A DNA stretch of 64,000 bases, taken from NCBI GenBank assembly GCA_964572225.1, contig CAZNFR010000007.1, forward strand, positions 5,670 through 69,669, written 5' to 3'. A program made the position numbers and the translations under genes. Origin of the DNA: CAZNFR01 sp964572225. GTDB lineage: Bacteria > Bacteroidota > Bacteroidia > Bacteroidales > GCA-2748055. The notes under the pieces are model-generated. The model saw only the letters and a list, made by a program, of their open reading frames with translations. It did not search any database and was not told the DNA's origin. Position 1 is the first letter of the stretch, and each line of letters opens with the position of its first letter. This document shows, one piece after another, positions 19,314 through 28,107 of this stretch.

Positions 19314-20149
19314 TGGAAACATTGGTAAGAGAACCCTTTGTGGCAGGTAAGTTTTACTCCCAAAATAAGGATGAACTCCTAAAGCAATTGCTGAAGCTCA
19401 AAGAGCAGGAAGCAGGGATGATATCCTATCAACTATCGGAGAATGAAATTATTGGAGCAATTCTTCCTCATGCAGCCCATGTTTTTTCCGGATCTCAAAC
19501 CATCCATTTTTTTGAGATCCTTCAAAAGTCCGAAAAACAGGTTGAAACTTTTGTTATACTTCACCCCATTCACAGAGATGAAAAATTTGACTTCGCAGGA
19601 GATTCCTGCACCCATTGGAAAACACCTCTGGGATCCTCTAAGCTAGATGTTGATTTTTACAGGGAAATGGATCTGGCCCTGTCTTCATCATTCCATAAGT
19701 GGGAGCACTCTGCGGAGGTTATTCTTCCCTTCATTCAAGCCTACGGATTTGATGAATCCATGATCCTGCCCGTGGGAATCAGCTGGCAAACACCTACAAT
19801 ATCCAGGAAACTGACTCAAAAAATTGTAAAGGCAGCAGAATCTACCCAAAGGAAAATTTGTATCCTTGCTTCTTCTGATTTTACTCATTTTGAGAGTCCC
19901 GAAAATGGATATTCCAAGGATGAATTGGTATTGCAACGAATTCTAAACTTCGATCCTGAAGGAACTTACAATGAGATCCGGACTAACAAAATTTCTGTTT
20001 GTGGATTTGGTCCGATAATGAGCCTGCTTTATTTTATCCTTGATAAGTACCCACATGCGAAAGCTGAAATCCTGGCGCGGGGACATTCAGGCCAGGTTAT
20101 TCCCTCAGATAGTGTTGTGGATTATTTGTCCCTGTTATTTTATCATTAA
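19313..20149 (+). CDS. amrB: AmmeMemoRadiSam system protein B (MEMO family)
   Basis: This 278-residue protein belongs to the MEMO family, which shares the fold of class III extradiol dioxygenases. Recognisable blocks are GAILPHAAHVFSG near residue 48 (family: PHAGYxYSG), HPIHR, ASSDFTHFE, and the C-terminal ARGHSGQVIPSDSVVDYLS. The Gly-Tyr of the first block is Ala-His here. Human MEMO1 is the eukaryotic homologue and has been reported to bind metal. The gene overlaps amrS by one base and precedes the AMMECR1 gene by 11 bp. Confidence 0.9.
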   Translation: METLVREPFVAGKFYSQNKDELLKQLLKLKEQEAGMISYQLSENEIIGAILPHAAHVFSGSQTIHFFEILQKSEKQVETFVILHPIHRDEKFDFAGDSCTHWKTPLGSSKLDVDFYREMDLALSSSFHKWEHSAEVILPFIQAYGFDESMILPVGISWQTPTISRKLTQKIVKAAESTQRKICILASSDFTHFESPENGYSKDELVLQRILNFDPEGTYNEIRTNKISVCGFGPIMSLLYFILDKYPHAKAEILARGHSGQVIPSDSVVDYLSLLFYH

Positions 20150-20160
20150 ACTATAAAGCC

Positions 20161-20736
20161 ATGGAAACCCTGAGCAAAATTCAACTTTCAACCCGAGAAA
20201 AACGCCTCTTGTTAAAAATTGCGAGAGAGACCCTTTCCCATTTCCTTCATACTTCGAAAGTACTTCAATACGATGAATCCATGATCCCTGACAGTCTCCT
20301 TCAGAATCTGGGATGCTTTGTAAGTATCCATAAAGGCAGGGCGCTACGTGGGTGCATTGGGAAATTCGAAAGCGAAAAACCCCTTTTCAGGCTGGTTCAG
20401 GATCTGAGCCTGTCGGCTGCCCTCAAAGATGAAAGGTTCAGCCCCCTGAAGTTAACTGAGCTTTCCCAGGTTTCACTGGAAATATCAATCATTGGTGACA
20501 TGGAAAAGATTGAGGATCCCCTGGAGTTTATTCCCGGTGAACATGGAATCCTGGTCAAAAAGGATATCCGCTCAGGAACGTTTTTGCCTCAGGTGGCCAT
20601 TGAAACCGGATGGGACCGGGAAGAGATCCTTGGCAGATGTTCCCGTGACAAGGCCCATATAGGTTGGGATGGCTGGAAAAATGCGGATCTTTATATTTAT
20701 GAAGTACAGGTAATTAGCGAATTAAGGATAAACTGA
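20161..20736 (+). CDS. amrA: AmmeMemoRadiSam system protein A (AMMECR1 domain)
   Basis: This is a 191-residue AMMECR1-domain protein, the third member of the triad. The hallmark LRGCIGKFE is present near residue 60, followed by the conserved DLSLSAALKDERFSPL and LEISIIGDMEKI. The C terminus contains TFLPQVAIETGWDREE, also typical. AMMECR1 proteins occur in all domains of life with no assigned reaction. Position as last gene of a coupled operon supports a joint function with the radical SAM and MEMO proteins. Confidence 0.92.
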   Translation: METLSKIQLSTREKRLLLKIARETLSHFLHTSKVLQYDESMIPDSLLQNLGCFVSIHKGRALRGCIGKFESEKPLFRLVQDLSLSAALKDERFSPLKLTELSQVSLEISIIGDMEKIEDPLEFIPGEHGILVKKDIRSGTFLPQVAIETGWDREEILGRCSRDKAHIGWDGWKNADLYIYEVQVISELRIN

Positions 20737-20749
20737 AACTCTATTCCGG

Positions 20750-21040
20750 TTATTTTGAAAGCAAATTGGCTGTAATTGCTTTAAATTCCTCGATATGATC
20801 CCCATCCTGTGGTGGTTTACCGGCCATAGTATACCAGTACATGGCATTGCATTCATCGCCCTCCTTTCGGTGAAGATAAGCGTGAACCCATGCTGCATCT
20901 GAACCAGGCAGATCCTGTACCATGGAATGTGCCTTATCCCAGTAACCCTTTCTTTCCCACCAAAGTGCTTTTAACTCAGTAGAGAATTCCTCGGGAGGAT
21001 AAGCCATATCCAGTGTAAAATTAAATGAGCTATAATCCAT
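20750..21040 (-). CDS. Small conserved protein of unknown function
   Basis: A 96-residue soluble protein, rich in Trp, Tyr and His. Its middle (WWERKGYWDKAHSMVQD, then AAWVHAYLHRKEGDECNAMY) is a pattern I associate with a widespread uncharacterised bacterial family. It may form a pair of TPR-like helices. It is convergent with amrA (13-bp spacer) and has its own TATTTTTG box at 21055-21048. I cannot assign a function. Confidence 0.75.
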   Translation of the reverse strand: MDYSSFNFTLDMAYPPEEFSTELKALWWERKGYWDKAHSMVQDLPGSDAAWVHAYLHRKEGDECNAMYWYTMAGKPPQDGDHIEEFKAITANLLSK

Positions 21041-21047
21041 AATACTA

Positions 21048-21055
21048 CAAAAATA
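21048..21055 (-). promoter_or_regulatory. Putative -7 box for the 96-residue protein
   Basis: TATTTTTG on the minus strand, 8 nt upstream of the ATG at 21040. It matches TAnnTTTG; no clear -33 TTG is seen. The leader would be extremely short. Confidence 0.35.
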
Positions 21056-21240
21056 GGACTTTCACCGACTTTGAACCCGGGTTTTTCATTAATAAATTAT
21101 TAAAAGCTTGATTTTTTGGATCGGATATCTCTTTCTCACTCACTGGGCTCGATAAAAAGGGATGATATTTTTCGTTGCTATAAATATGTTTTATAACTAT
21201 GGCAGGAATTCTGTATCATTGCAGGATATAAAAATCCAAA

Positions 21241-21930
21241 ATGAAAATTCATATCTCAGACTTCGTAAAAGGTGCTATCGAGGCCGAGGGAATTGCTGTA
21301 ATCATAGATGTTTTCAGAGCATTTTCCTTGGATGCTTATGCTGTTAGCCGGGGAGTCAACAAGATCATACCTGTTGGAGATATCGAACAGGCACGGGAAA
21401 TAAAAAGAAAATACCCGGAGTATATTTTGGCCGGAGAAAGGCATGAAAAGAAACCCCCGGATTTTGACTATGGAAATTCCCCTACTCACATTTTAAACGC
21501 GGACCTGAAAGGAAAAACCCTCATACATACAACCAGTGCAGGAACACAGGGACTCTCTCATGCTGAAAATGCAGATTTGGTTATGACAGGAGCCTTTGTA
21601 AATGCCAGAGCAATAGCCAGGTTCATACTAAAGCATAAGCCCGCAAAGGTGAGCCTTGTCTGTATGGGTTATGAGGCTTCCATAAAGACGGAGGAAGACA
21701 GTTTTTGTGCGGAATACATCCATGGCTTATTAGGAGGGATTGAACCGGATTTTGGTCGAATAAAGGAAAAGATCCGGAGCTCCAGTGGAAAAAGGTTTTT
21801 CCTGGATGAAAAACAAGGATATTCCCCTTCATCCGATTTTGATCTTTGTTTGGAACTTAACCGTTTTAATTTTGTTTTAAAACTTAATCCTAAGGGAGAA
21901 TTTCCGTTTTTAGAGAAGATTGATATATGA
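21241..21930 (+). CDS. comB: 2-phosphosulfolactate phosphatase family protein (ComB)
   Basis: This 229-residue ComB-family protein hydrolyses 2-phosphosulfolactate in coenzyme M synthesis of methanogens. In bacteria the family is widespread without coenzyme M, and its substrate is less certain. Visible blocks are IDVFRAFSLDAYAVSRGV, AGERHEKKPPDFDYGNSPT, IHTTSAGTQGL and the CMGYEA...EDSFCAEYI region. The ATG at 21241 matches the usual MKIHISDF-type start. It overlaps the next gene by 4 nt (ATGA), suggesting translational coupling. No other coenzyme M or sulfolactate gene is in the window. Confidence 0.85.
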   Translation: MKIHISDFVKGAIEAEGIAVIIDVFRAFSLDAYAVSRGVNKIIPVGDIEQAREIKRKYPEYILAGERHEKKPPDFDYGNSPTHILNADLKGKTLIHTTSAGTQGLSHAENADLVMTGAFVNARAIARFILKHKPAKVSLVCMGYEASIKTEEDSFCAEYIHGLLGGIEPDFGRIKEKIRSSSGKRFFLDEKQGYSPSSDFDLCLELNRFNFVLKLNPKGEFPFLEKIDI

Positions 21931-22547
21931 AATTATTGAATATGAGCAGGTTAAAAAAATGGTTTGCAAGCTACAGGAGTAAAAACTCGAAACTGAAAAT
22001 TGCCGGGGATGTTTTCTTCTGGTTGTTTTTGTTGCTACTGTTAATCCCTTCAACCCGGAAAGAGATTGCTACTTTGGTAAACCGGATTACCATGAGCAAT
22101 CCTAAAGTAAAGGAAAGCGCTGAATACAAGATTCTCACGGAGGATGATATGAACTTAAGGTTTGTGGATTTTGAGGGAAATGATTACCGTCTATCGGATT
22201 TTGCAGGAGAAGTGATTTTATTGAATTACTGGGCAACCTGGTGTCCTCCCTGTCGTGCGGAAATGCCCTCTATTCAAAAACTATTTAATGATTATGGAAA
22301 GCAGATTAACATTTTGCTGCTAAGTACAGAAAATGAGGAAACGGTAAAATCCTATTTGTTTGAAAATGAATACTCTCTTCCGGTTTTCAGGCAGCTTAGT
22401 CCGACTCCTTCGGGTTTGGCAGCCAACGCTATTCCTACTACCTATTTAATCGACCGGAAAGGAAGGATTCGGTTGGAAAAAACCGGAGCAGCTGACTGGA
22501 ATTCAGATGATTTCAAGGCACAGCTTGATAAGCTGATTGGAGATTAA
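21927..22547 (+). CDS. TlpA-like membrane-anchored thioredoxin
   Basis: This is a 206-residue TlpA/ResA-type thiol-disulfide oxidoreductase. One membrane segment (about 25-42) anchors an exported thioredoxin domain whose active site is WCPPC, Cys106 and Cys109, within NYWATWCPPCRAEMPS. The later block NAIPTTYLIDRKG is the cis-Pro loop. Such proteins reduce periplasmic disulfides, for example during cytochrome c maturation, but no haem genes are adjacent. The 4-nt overlap with comB shows co-translation. It converges with the exporter operon across 16 bp with no clear terminator. Confidence 0.9.
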   Translation: MKLLNMSRLKKWFASYRSKNSKLKIAGDVFFWLFLLLLLIPSTRKEIATLVNRITMSNPKVKESAEYKILTEDDMNLRFVDFEGNDYRLSDFAGEVILLNYWATWCPPCRAEMPSIQKLFNDYGKQINILLLSTENEETVKSYLFENEYSLPVFRQLSPTPSGLAANAIPTTYLIDRKGRIRLEKTGAADWNSDDFKAQLDKLIGD

Positions 22548-22563
22548 TCCTGACATAAATAGT

Positions 22564-23685
22564 TCAGGTCGTTTTCCGGTAACTAAGTACAGCTATATAT
22601 AGGATTACTAGCGAATAAATCAACATGGAAATAAACTCCCTCTGAATATCTCCGAAATCCGAACCTTTCAGCATGATCATCCTGATCACTTTCATAAAAT
22701 ATGCAATAGGGTTCACAATGTTTACCTGTCGAGCCCAATCGGGCATACTTTCTACCGGAGTAAATATGCCTGACATAAGAATAAAGGTCAGCAGAAAGAA
22801 GAATGAAAGGAACATAACCTGTTGTTGATTGCTGGACAGAGAAGAGAGAAACAAACCAAATCCCAATACCACCAGGAGGTAAACCGAAGCAAAAGCGAAA
22901 AGTAAAGGGATACTTCCGAGGAACGGAACATCAAATATTATTCTTCCCAGAAACAAACCAAATCCCAGTTCAAAAAGGCCTATTATCCAGAAAGGCAATA
23001 ATTTGCTGATGATAAACTGGTATTTCTTAACCGGCGTAACATTGACCTGTTCGGCGGTGCCAAGTTCCTTTTCCCGGACCAGATTAAGAGCAGTAAGAAA
23101 CATTCCAATGAGGGTTACAAGGATTACGAGGATACCTGGTACCATGTAAATATGGTAGTTGAGATCGGGATTGTACCAGAACGCAGTGCTGATATTAATT
23201 CTTTTGGTTTTTGAAAGATCACGAATGTTGAAAAGATCCATGCTGAGATTTTGATTGAAATCTGCAAGTATACTTCCGGTATATGCATTGATTAGTCCTG
23301 CTTCCGTAGCATTGACAGCATCAATAAGGACCTGAAGCGACGCCTTTTTTTCATTAATTAAATTTCTTTCAATTCCCCGGTTAAAAACCATGATCATGTT
23401 TATATCCCCTTTTACTAACCTGGATTCTGCAATTGCGAGAGAAGTTCCGGAACCGGTAAACCTGTAAAAAGGGGAACCCAGCATGCGTGACTGGATCTGT
23501 TGGCTGGTCGTGGATTTATCCATATCAATAATGAAATACTTAATTTCTTTCATTTCAAGATTTGCAGCATACACTAGCAGGATCAATTGCACAAAGGGTA
23601 CCAGAAAGATGACGGGAAGAATTACCCTGTTCCTGAATATCTGGATGAATTCTTTCCTTAACATATTGAGCAATATTCTTATCAT
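22564..23685 (-). CDS. ABC-2 type exporter permease, distal copy
   Basis: This 373-residue membrane protein has an N-terminal membrane segment, a large extracytoplasmic domain (about 45-170) and five C-terminal membrane segments, the ABC2_membrane_3 layout of the YbhR/YbhS/YhhJ group. The motif LNLVREKELGTAEQVNVTPV, just after the second membrane helix, is the conserved coupling loop. It is the last gene of the exporter operon and lies 85 bp beyond the first permease. It probably forms a heterodimer with that protein. Substrate unknown; relatives export drugs or hydrophobic compounds. Confidence 0.9.
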   Translation of the reverse strand: MIRILLNMLRKEFIQIFRNRVILPVIFLVPFVQLILLVYAANLEMKEIKYFIIDMDKSTTSQQIQSRMLGSPFYRFTGSGTSLAIAESRLVKGDINMIMVFNRGIERNLINEKKASLQVLIDAVNATEAGLINAYTGSILADFNQNLSMDLFNIRDLSKTKRINISTAFWYNPDLNYHIYMVPGILVILVTLIGMFLTALNLVREKELGTAEQVNVTPVKKYQFIISKLLPFWIIGLFELGFGLFLGRIIFDVPFLGSIPLLFAFASVYLLVVLGFGLFLSSLSSNQQQVMFLSFFFLLTFILMSGIFTPVESMPDWARQVNIVNPIAYFMKVIRMIMLKGSDFGDIQREFISMLIYSLVILYIAVLSYRKTT

Positions 23686-23770
23686 TGTATAATTAGGTTT
23701 GATATTTTTTGTTTTCGGGCTTATTAACCACCTCTTATTTTACCCCAGGGGCGCATAATTACCTGTTAGT

Positions 23771-24877
23771 CTATTCCAGTCTTATTTTGAATCGTTTTAT
23801 GCTAAGCACTATGAAAATCATTGTCATACCCAGGAGAATAATGGCTTCTTTAGCAATATATTCCATCCCTGTTCCCTTGATCATAATCTGTTTTATAATT
23901 TCAATAAACCATCTGGCCGGCATGATGGCAGACAACCACTGAAGAATCAAAGGCATGTTATCAATCGGAAAGATAAATCCTGACAGTATTATGGTAGGCA
24001 GCATAAGGGTCAGCATGGAAATAAACATGGCTGTTTGCTGACTATTTGCGACGGTGGAAATAAAAATCCCTATAGAAAGAGCCAGTAAAATATACAAAAT
24101 GGTCATTAGCAGCAATAAAACCAGGCTACCCGATACCGGTACTCCGAACACCAGATAACCCAGTAAAATGATAATACTTGCATTGACAAAGGCCAATCCA
24201 ATGTATGGGGTAACCTTACCCAGAATGATCTGGACTGGTTGTAAAGGGCTTACTAACAAGGTTTCCATGGTACCTAGCTCTTTTTCCCGGGCGATACTTA
24301 CGGAAGTCATAAGCGCAGAAATCAGAATAAGAATCAGGGCCATAGTACCGGGAACAAACATATATACACCTTTCAATCCCTGGTTAAAAACCATTCTCGG
24401 TTTATATTCAACCCCTGGTGATAAAATGAAATTCCGGTTGATTTCCTTCAGAAAGGACTGAATAATTCCGGAAGTATAACCCGAAATCAGGTTTCCGGTA
24501 TTGGCATCGGAGGCATCGGATATAATCCTCAGATCTGCTTGCCCTTCCGCAGTTAACTTTTCACCAAATGCCTTTTCAAAGATGATAACCTCCTTAACCT
24601 TTCCGCCCTGAAACATCTCGTTTATTTCCTCTTCCGATTCAAGGTAACGATCCACAATGAAGTAACCTGAGGATATTATTTTTCGTGTGATAGCATGAGT
24701 TGTATTATCGTGCGAATGATCGAGGATTGCGATGCGAACATCCTTTATGTCATTGCTTACTACAAAGCCAAAAATTAATATTTGAGCCAATGGGATTCCA
24801 AATAAAATGATCAGAGTTCGGTAATCCCTGAAAATATGATAGAACTCTTTTGTTATGAAGGCAAAAAAACGTTTCAT
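23771..24877 (-). CDS. ABC-2 type exporter permease, proximal copy
   Basis: This 368-residue permease has the same architecture as its downstream neighbour: one N-terminal helix, a periplasmic loop domain and five or six C-terminal helices. The coupling-loop block SIAREKELGTMETLLVSPL is present. The two permeases are clearly paralogous but divergent, so a heterodimeric pore is likely. Its start overlaps the HAD gene stop by 4 nt. Downstream lies an 85-bp spacer before the second permease. Confidence 0.9.
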   Translation of the reverse strand: MKRFFAFITKEFYHIFRDYRTLIILFGIPLAQILIFGFVVSNDIKDVRIAILDHSHDNTTHAITRKIISSGYFIVDRYLESEEEINEMFQGGKVKEVIIFEKAFGEKLTAEGQADLRIISDASDANTGNLISGYTSGIIQSFLKEINRNFILSPGVEYKPRMVFNQGLKGVYMFVPGTMALILILISALMTSVSIAREKELGTMETLLVSPLQPVQIILGKVTPYIGLAFVNASIIILLGYLVFGVPVSGSLVLLLLMTILYILLALSIGIFISTVANSQQTAMFISMLTLMLPTIILSGFIFPIDNMPLILQWLSAIMPARWFIEIIKQIMIKGTGMEYIAKEAIILLGMTMIFIVLSIKRFKIRLE

Positions 24878-25527
24878 GATTTACTCCATAGTTTAATTAG
24901 GTCTGAGATCTGAATCCGGGTAAAGTCATCGATCACGCTATCAAGACCCTTAAGTTCCGATCTTTTATGGGAGGTTGCTACCCCAATAACTTTCATACCG
25001 GCATTTCTGGCAGCCCTGATGCCCTGAAATGAATCTTCAAATACGATACAATTTTCGGGTTCGATCTTTAACTTGGCCGAGGTTTTTAAAAAGATCTCCG
25101 GATCGGGTTTCCCGGATTTAATTTCGGATGCGTTAGTCCTCACTTCAAAAAACTCGAATAAACCTGTCCTTTCCAGGACAAAATCAACATTTTCTTCCGG
25201 TGCAGAGGTTGCAAGCGCGGTTTTTACCTTTGCGGATTTTAGTTGTTCAAGGAAATCTTTCAAACCGGGCAGTGGTTTAATGTCATCCCGGTATATATTC
25301 CGGTAGATTTCTTCCTTTTTTTTACCCATTCGCTCTGCTTCTTCATCGGGTATCTCTTTCTGAAATATGGTTTCCAAAATAGTTTTATTAGTACTTCCGA
25401 ACCAGCTTTTAATCTCATTATCAGTCTTTTTTTTTCCATATTCCCGGCAAAACTGTTTCCATGCCTGGACGTGGTAGCGGTCATTATGGACCAACACACC
25501 ATCCATATCAAATATTACTGCTTTCAT
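24874..25527 (-). CDS. HAD-family phosphatase (beta-phosphoglucomutase-like) inside the exporter operon
   Basis: This is a subclass IA HAD hydrolase of about 217 residues. It has motif I DMDGVLVHN, a helical cap, motif II ATSAPEENV, motif III KSGKPDPEIF, and motif IV FEDSFQGIRAARNAGM. These fit the sugar-phosphate phosphatase/phosphoglucomutase group. I start it at ATG 25527 (MKAVIFDMDG). The frame is open to 25566, but the extra 13 residues precede the usual HAD start. It overlaps the ATPase gene upstream by 20 nt and the permease gene downstream by 4 nt. The function is probably a metabolite phosphatase; its tie to the exporter is unexplained. Confidence 0.88.
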   Translation of the reverse strand: MKAVIFDMDGVLVHNDRYHVQAWKQFCREYGKKKTDNEIKSWFGSTNKTILETIFQKEIPDEEAERMGKKKEEIYRNIYRDDIKPLPGLKDFLEQLKSAKVKTALATSAPEENVDFVLERTGLFEFFEVRTNASEIKSGKPDPEIFLKTSAKLKIEPENCIVFEDSFQGIRAARNAGMKVIGVATSHKRSELKGLDSVIDDFTRIQISDLIKLWSKS

Positions 25528-26263
25528 ACTCTTGTTTTTTTCGTGCAAGTTTGATAAAAACCTCATTCATACTTGCTGATTGATATTTTTCTTTAAGACC
25601 TGCCGGTGTATCCAGGGCTTCAATTCTACCATCCACCATAATGGATACTCTGTCACAATATTCGGCTTCATCCATATAGTGTGTAGTAACGAAAACCGTT
25701 ATTCCGGAGGAGGCGGTTTCATGGATCAGTTCCCAGAACTGTCTGCGGGTGACCGGATCCACACCTCCTGTGGGTTCATCCAGAAATACAATGTTTGGTT
25801 TATGAAATATTGCTACGGAGAAAGCTAATTTTTGACGCCAGCCCAGAGGAATGTCCCTAATCATCTGACTTTTAATGTCCTTAAAGTTTAGCCTTTCCAA
25901 AAGCTCATTTGCTCTTGTTTTGATTACATTTCGGCTAAGAGAATAAATTCCGGCGTAGTACCGAATGTTTTCCATTACGGTAAGGTCTTCGTATAATGAG
26001 AATCGTTGACTCATGTATCCGATTTTCCGTTTAATCTTTTCCCTTTCAAGGTAAACATCATGTCCGGCGACCCATATCTCACCGGAAGTAGGATAACTCA
26101 GTCCGCAAAGGATTCTGATTGTGGTTGTTTTTCCGGCACCATTTGCACCCAGAAAGCCAAAGACTTCGCCACTTTTCACATTAAAAGTCAGATTGTCATT
26201 GGCGGTAAAACTGCCGAATTTCTTAACCAGGTTGTTAACCTCTATGATTTCTTTCCTTTGCAT
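25508..26263 (-). CDS. ABC exporter ATPase, second of two
   Basis: This 251-residue nucleotide-binding subunit has Walker A GANGAGKTT, Q-loop MSQRF, Walker B VFLDEPTGGVDP and H-loop TTHYMDEAEYC. The signature region reads DIPLGWRQKLAFSVAIF, where the canonical LSGGQ is replaced by LGWRQ, as is common in one half of YbhF/RbbA-type systems. It overlaps the first ATPase gene by 29 nt. In E. coli YbhF the two ATPase domains are fused, but here they are separate. It probably pairs with the other ATPase on the two permeases. Confidence 0.9.
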   Translation of the reverse strand: MQRKEIIEVNNLVKKFGSFTANDNLTFNVKSGEVFGFLGANGAGKTTTIRILCGLSYPTSGEIWVAGHDVYLEREKIKRKIGYMSQRFSLYEDLTVMENIRYYAGIYSLSRNVIKTRANELLERLNFKDIKSQMIRDIPLGWRQKLAFSVAIFHKPNIVFLDEPTGGVDPVTRRQFWELIHETASSGITVFVTTHYMDEAEYCDRVSIMVDGRIEALDTPAGLKEKYQSASMNEVFIKLARKKQEYESSNI

Positions 26264-27185
26264 GGTCCTCTTCTTTCATAAGATGAATAAAAGTATCTTC
26301 AATTCCGGGTCTGATCCTTGCCCATTTAAGCGGAAAATCCTTGTTTTCCAAAAACCGGGCTAACCTTTCTTCTGACTCTTTATCCCTGCTTGTGCTTACA
26401 TGAATGTCCTGTCCGAAAAGCCATGCTGAATGAACCCAGGAGAGGGTTCTTAGCTCATTGAGCAGCCTGAAGTTTTCTTTATTGGCAATTACTGAATAAA
26501 GATTGAGGTCGAATCTGCCAATTATCTTTCCCGGAGTATCGGAAGCCATGATCTCTCCTTTTTGCATCAGGGCAATCCGGTCGCATCGTGAGGCCTCGTC
26601 CATATAGGGCGTAGAAACCAGGATGCTTATTCCAAAACTTCTGATTTCATCAAGCAGGTCCCAGAATTCCTGTCTTGAAACTGCATCAACTCCCGTGGTA
26701 GGTTCATCCAGGATCAGAATCCCCGGACGGTGAATTAACGCACAGGAAAGCGCAAGCTTTTGCTTCATTCCCCCACTTAGCGCTCCTGCGCGGCGATTTT
26801 TAAATGGTTTCAATTGTTGATATACCGGTTTGATCAGATCGTAGTTTTCCTTCACGTTTGCCCCAAATACCTTTGCGTAAAAGTTCAGATTTTCCTCAAC
26901 GCTTAGATCGTAGTACAGGGAGAACCGACCTGGCATATATCCGGTAATTTTGCGAATTTTTCTGTAATCCCTTACCACATTAAAACCCATAACGCTTACC
27001 TTTCCCTTGTCTGGCAATAGCAATGTTGCAATAATGCGGAAAAGGGTGGTTTTCCCAGCCCCATCCGGCCCGATAACCCCATAAATCTCCTTAGCTGCGA
27101 TCTCCAGGTTAATATCCCTTAATGCCTGAATATCCGTGTAGGATTTAGAGAGTCCCTCAATTTTTATTGCTTCCATGGTTTCCAA
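26235..27185 (-). CDS. ABC exporter ATPase, first of two
   Basis: This 316-residue nucleotide-binding protein has Walker A GPDGAGKTT, signature LSGGMKQKL, Walker B LILDEPTTGVDA and a degenerate H-loop (STPYMDEASRC, where His is replaced by Pro). It retains a canonical LSGGM signature, complementing the weaker signature of its partner. A C-terminal extension of about 90 residues follows the ATPase fold. The gene overlaps the adaptor gene by 29 nt, and a second in-frame ATG at 27176 is an alternative start. Together with its partner it corresponds to a split YbhF. Confidence 0.9.
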   Translation of the reverse strand: METMEAIKIEGLSKSYTDIQALRDINLEIAAKEIYGVIGPDGAGKTTLFRIIATLLLPDKGKVSVMGFNVVRDYRKIRKITGYMPGRFSLYYDLSVEENLNFYAKVFGANVKENYDLIKPVYQQLKPFKNRRAGALSGGMKQKLALSCALIHRPGILILDEPTTGVDAVSRQEFWDLLDEIRSFGISILVSTPYMDEASRCDRIALMQKGEIMASDTPGKIIGRFDLNLYSVIANKENFRLLNELRTLSWVHSAWLFGQDIHVSTSRDKESEERLARFLENKDFPLKWARIRPGIEDTFIHLMKEEDHAKERNHRG

Positions 27186-28068
27186 GAAGATTTATTTCCC
27201 CAGGCATGCCGAGTTTAAGGCTACCATCATTGGCTACTCTTACTTTGAGTCCGTAAACAAGGTTTACACGGTCCTCCCGGGTTTGGATAATTTTGGGAGT
27301 AAATTCTGCCTCATCGCTTATCCATGCAACCCGTCCGGTCAGTTCCTTCATTTCACCCATATTTTCATCAATCCTGACTCCTACCCTTTCGCCTAATTTA
27401 ATGCTCGAAAGCTGGCTCCCATCAATGTATGCATATAGAGTTAGCGTATCCATATTTGCCATTTTAAATATGGGTTTTCCAATACTGACAAATTCTCCTT
27501 CTCTGGTAAATACTTCGAGAACCTTTCCTTTTACCGGGACGTTTACATAAGATCTATTTATTTGATCTTCAATTTGTTGAATTTGCATGGCCATTGCTTC
27601 CAGCTCGGCAAAAACCGTTTGTCTGCGACTCAGCAAAACCTCATTTTTTGCTATATGTAAGGTTAGTTTCTCCTCCAGATCCTCCACCTGTTTTTCGGTT
27701 GCCGCCTGATTTTCCCTTAGATTGCGGAAACGTTTTAGTTCCTTTTCAATGCTTTGGATTTCCAGGAGATTTACCTGATTTTCCTTATTAATCTGAATCA
27801 GATTGGATTCTACGGCTTTCCTACGTGCCAGTATTTCCTTTTTTTGAAGATACAGGCGAGTAGTATCCGTGAAGCCCAGCTTTTCTCCCTGGCTAACATT
27901 CGCACCTTCGGTTACAGTCAAAACCAATAGTTTTCCATTGGATTCCGAAGAAACCATTATGTCGTCTGTTTCAAAATTCCCATAGGCAAAAGCCCTTTCA
28001 TTTGCCCGATTACAGGATGTTCCCATGAATACCAGAAAAAGAAGCAGACCGTTTAGATAGGTTTTCAT
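27157..28068 (-). CDS. HlyD-family adaptor lipoprotein
   Basis: This 303-residue membrane fusion protein links the inner-membrane exporter to TolC. An N-terminal lipobox (LVFMGTSC) predicts a lipoprotein. Then come a biotinyl-lipoyl half-motif (SSESNGKLLVLTVTEGANV), a coiled coil (about 75-165, rich in Glu, Lys, Gln) and the second lipoyl half (YVNVPVKGKVLEVFTREGEF). The layout matches YbhG. It sits between tolC and the ATPase genes and overlaps the latter. Confidence 0.9.
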   Translation of the reverse strand: MKTYLNGLLLFLVFMGTSCNRANERAFAYGNFETDDIMVSSESNGKLLVLTVTEGANVSQGEKLGFTDTTRLYLQKKEILARRKAVESNLIQINKENQVNLLEIQSIEKELKRFRNLRENQAATEKQVEDLEEKLTLHIAKNEVLLSRRQTVFAELEAMAMQIQQIEDQINRSYVNVPVKGKVLEVFTREGEFVSIGKPIFKMANMDTLTLYAYIDGSQLSSIKLGERVGVRIDENMGEMKELTGRVAWISDEAEFTPKIIQTREDRVNLVYGLKVRVANDGSLKLGMPGEINLLGNHGSNKN

Positions 28069-28107
28069 ACGTTAATTTTTTATGGTAATTAGATGTTAAG
28101 ATTCGAG

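Noticed and set aside
23686..23770. Possible small gene between the two permease genes
   Set aside because: 85 bp of AT-rich sequence with stops in all frames and no start-linked ORF of useful length.
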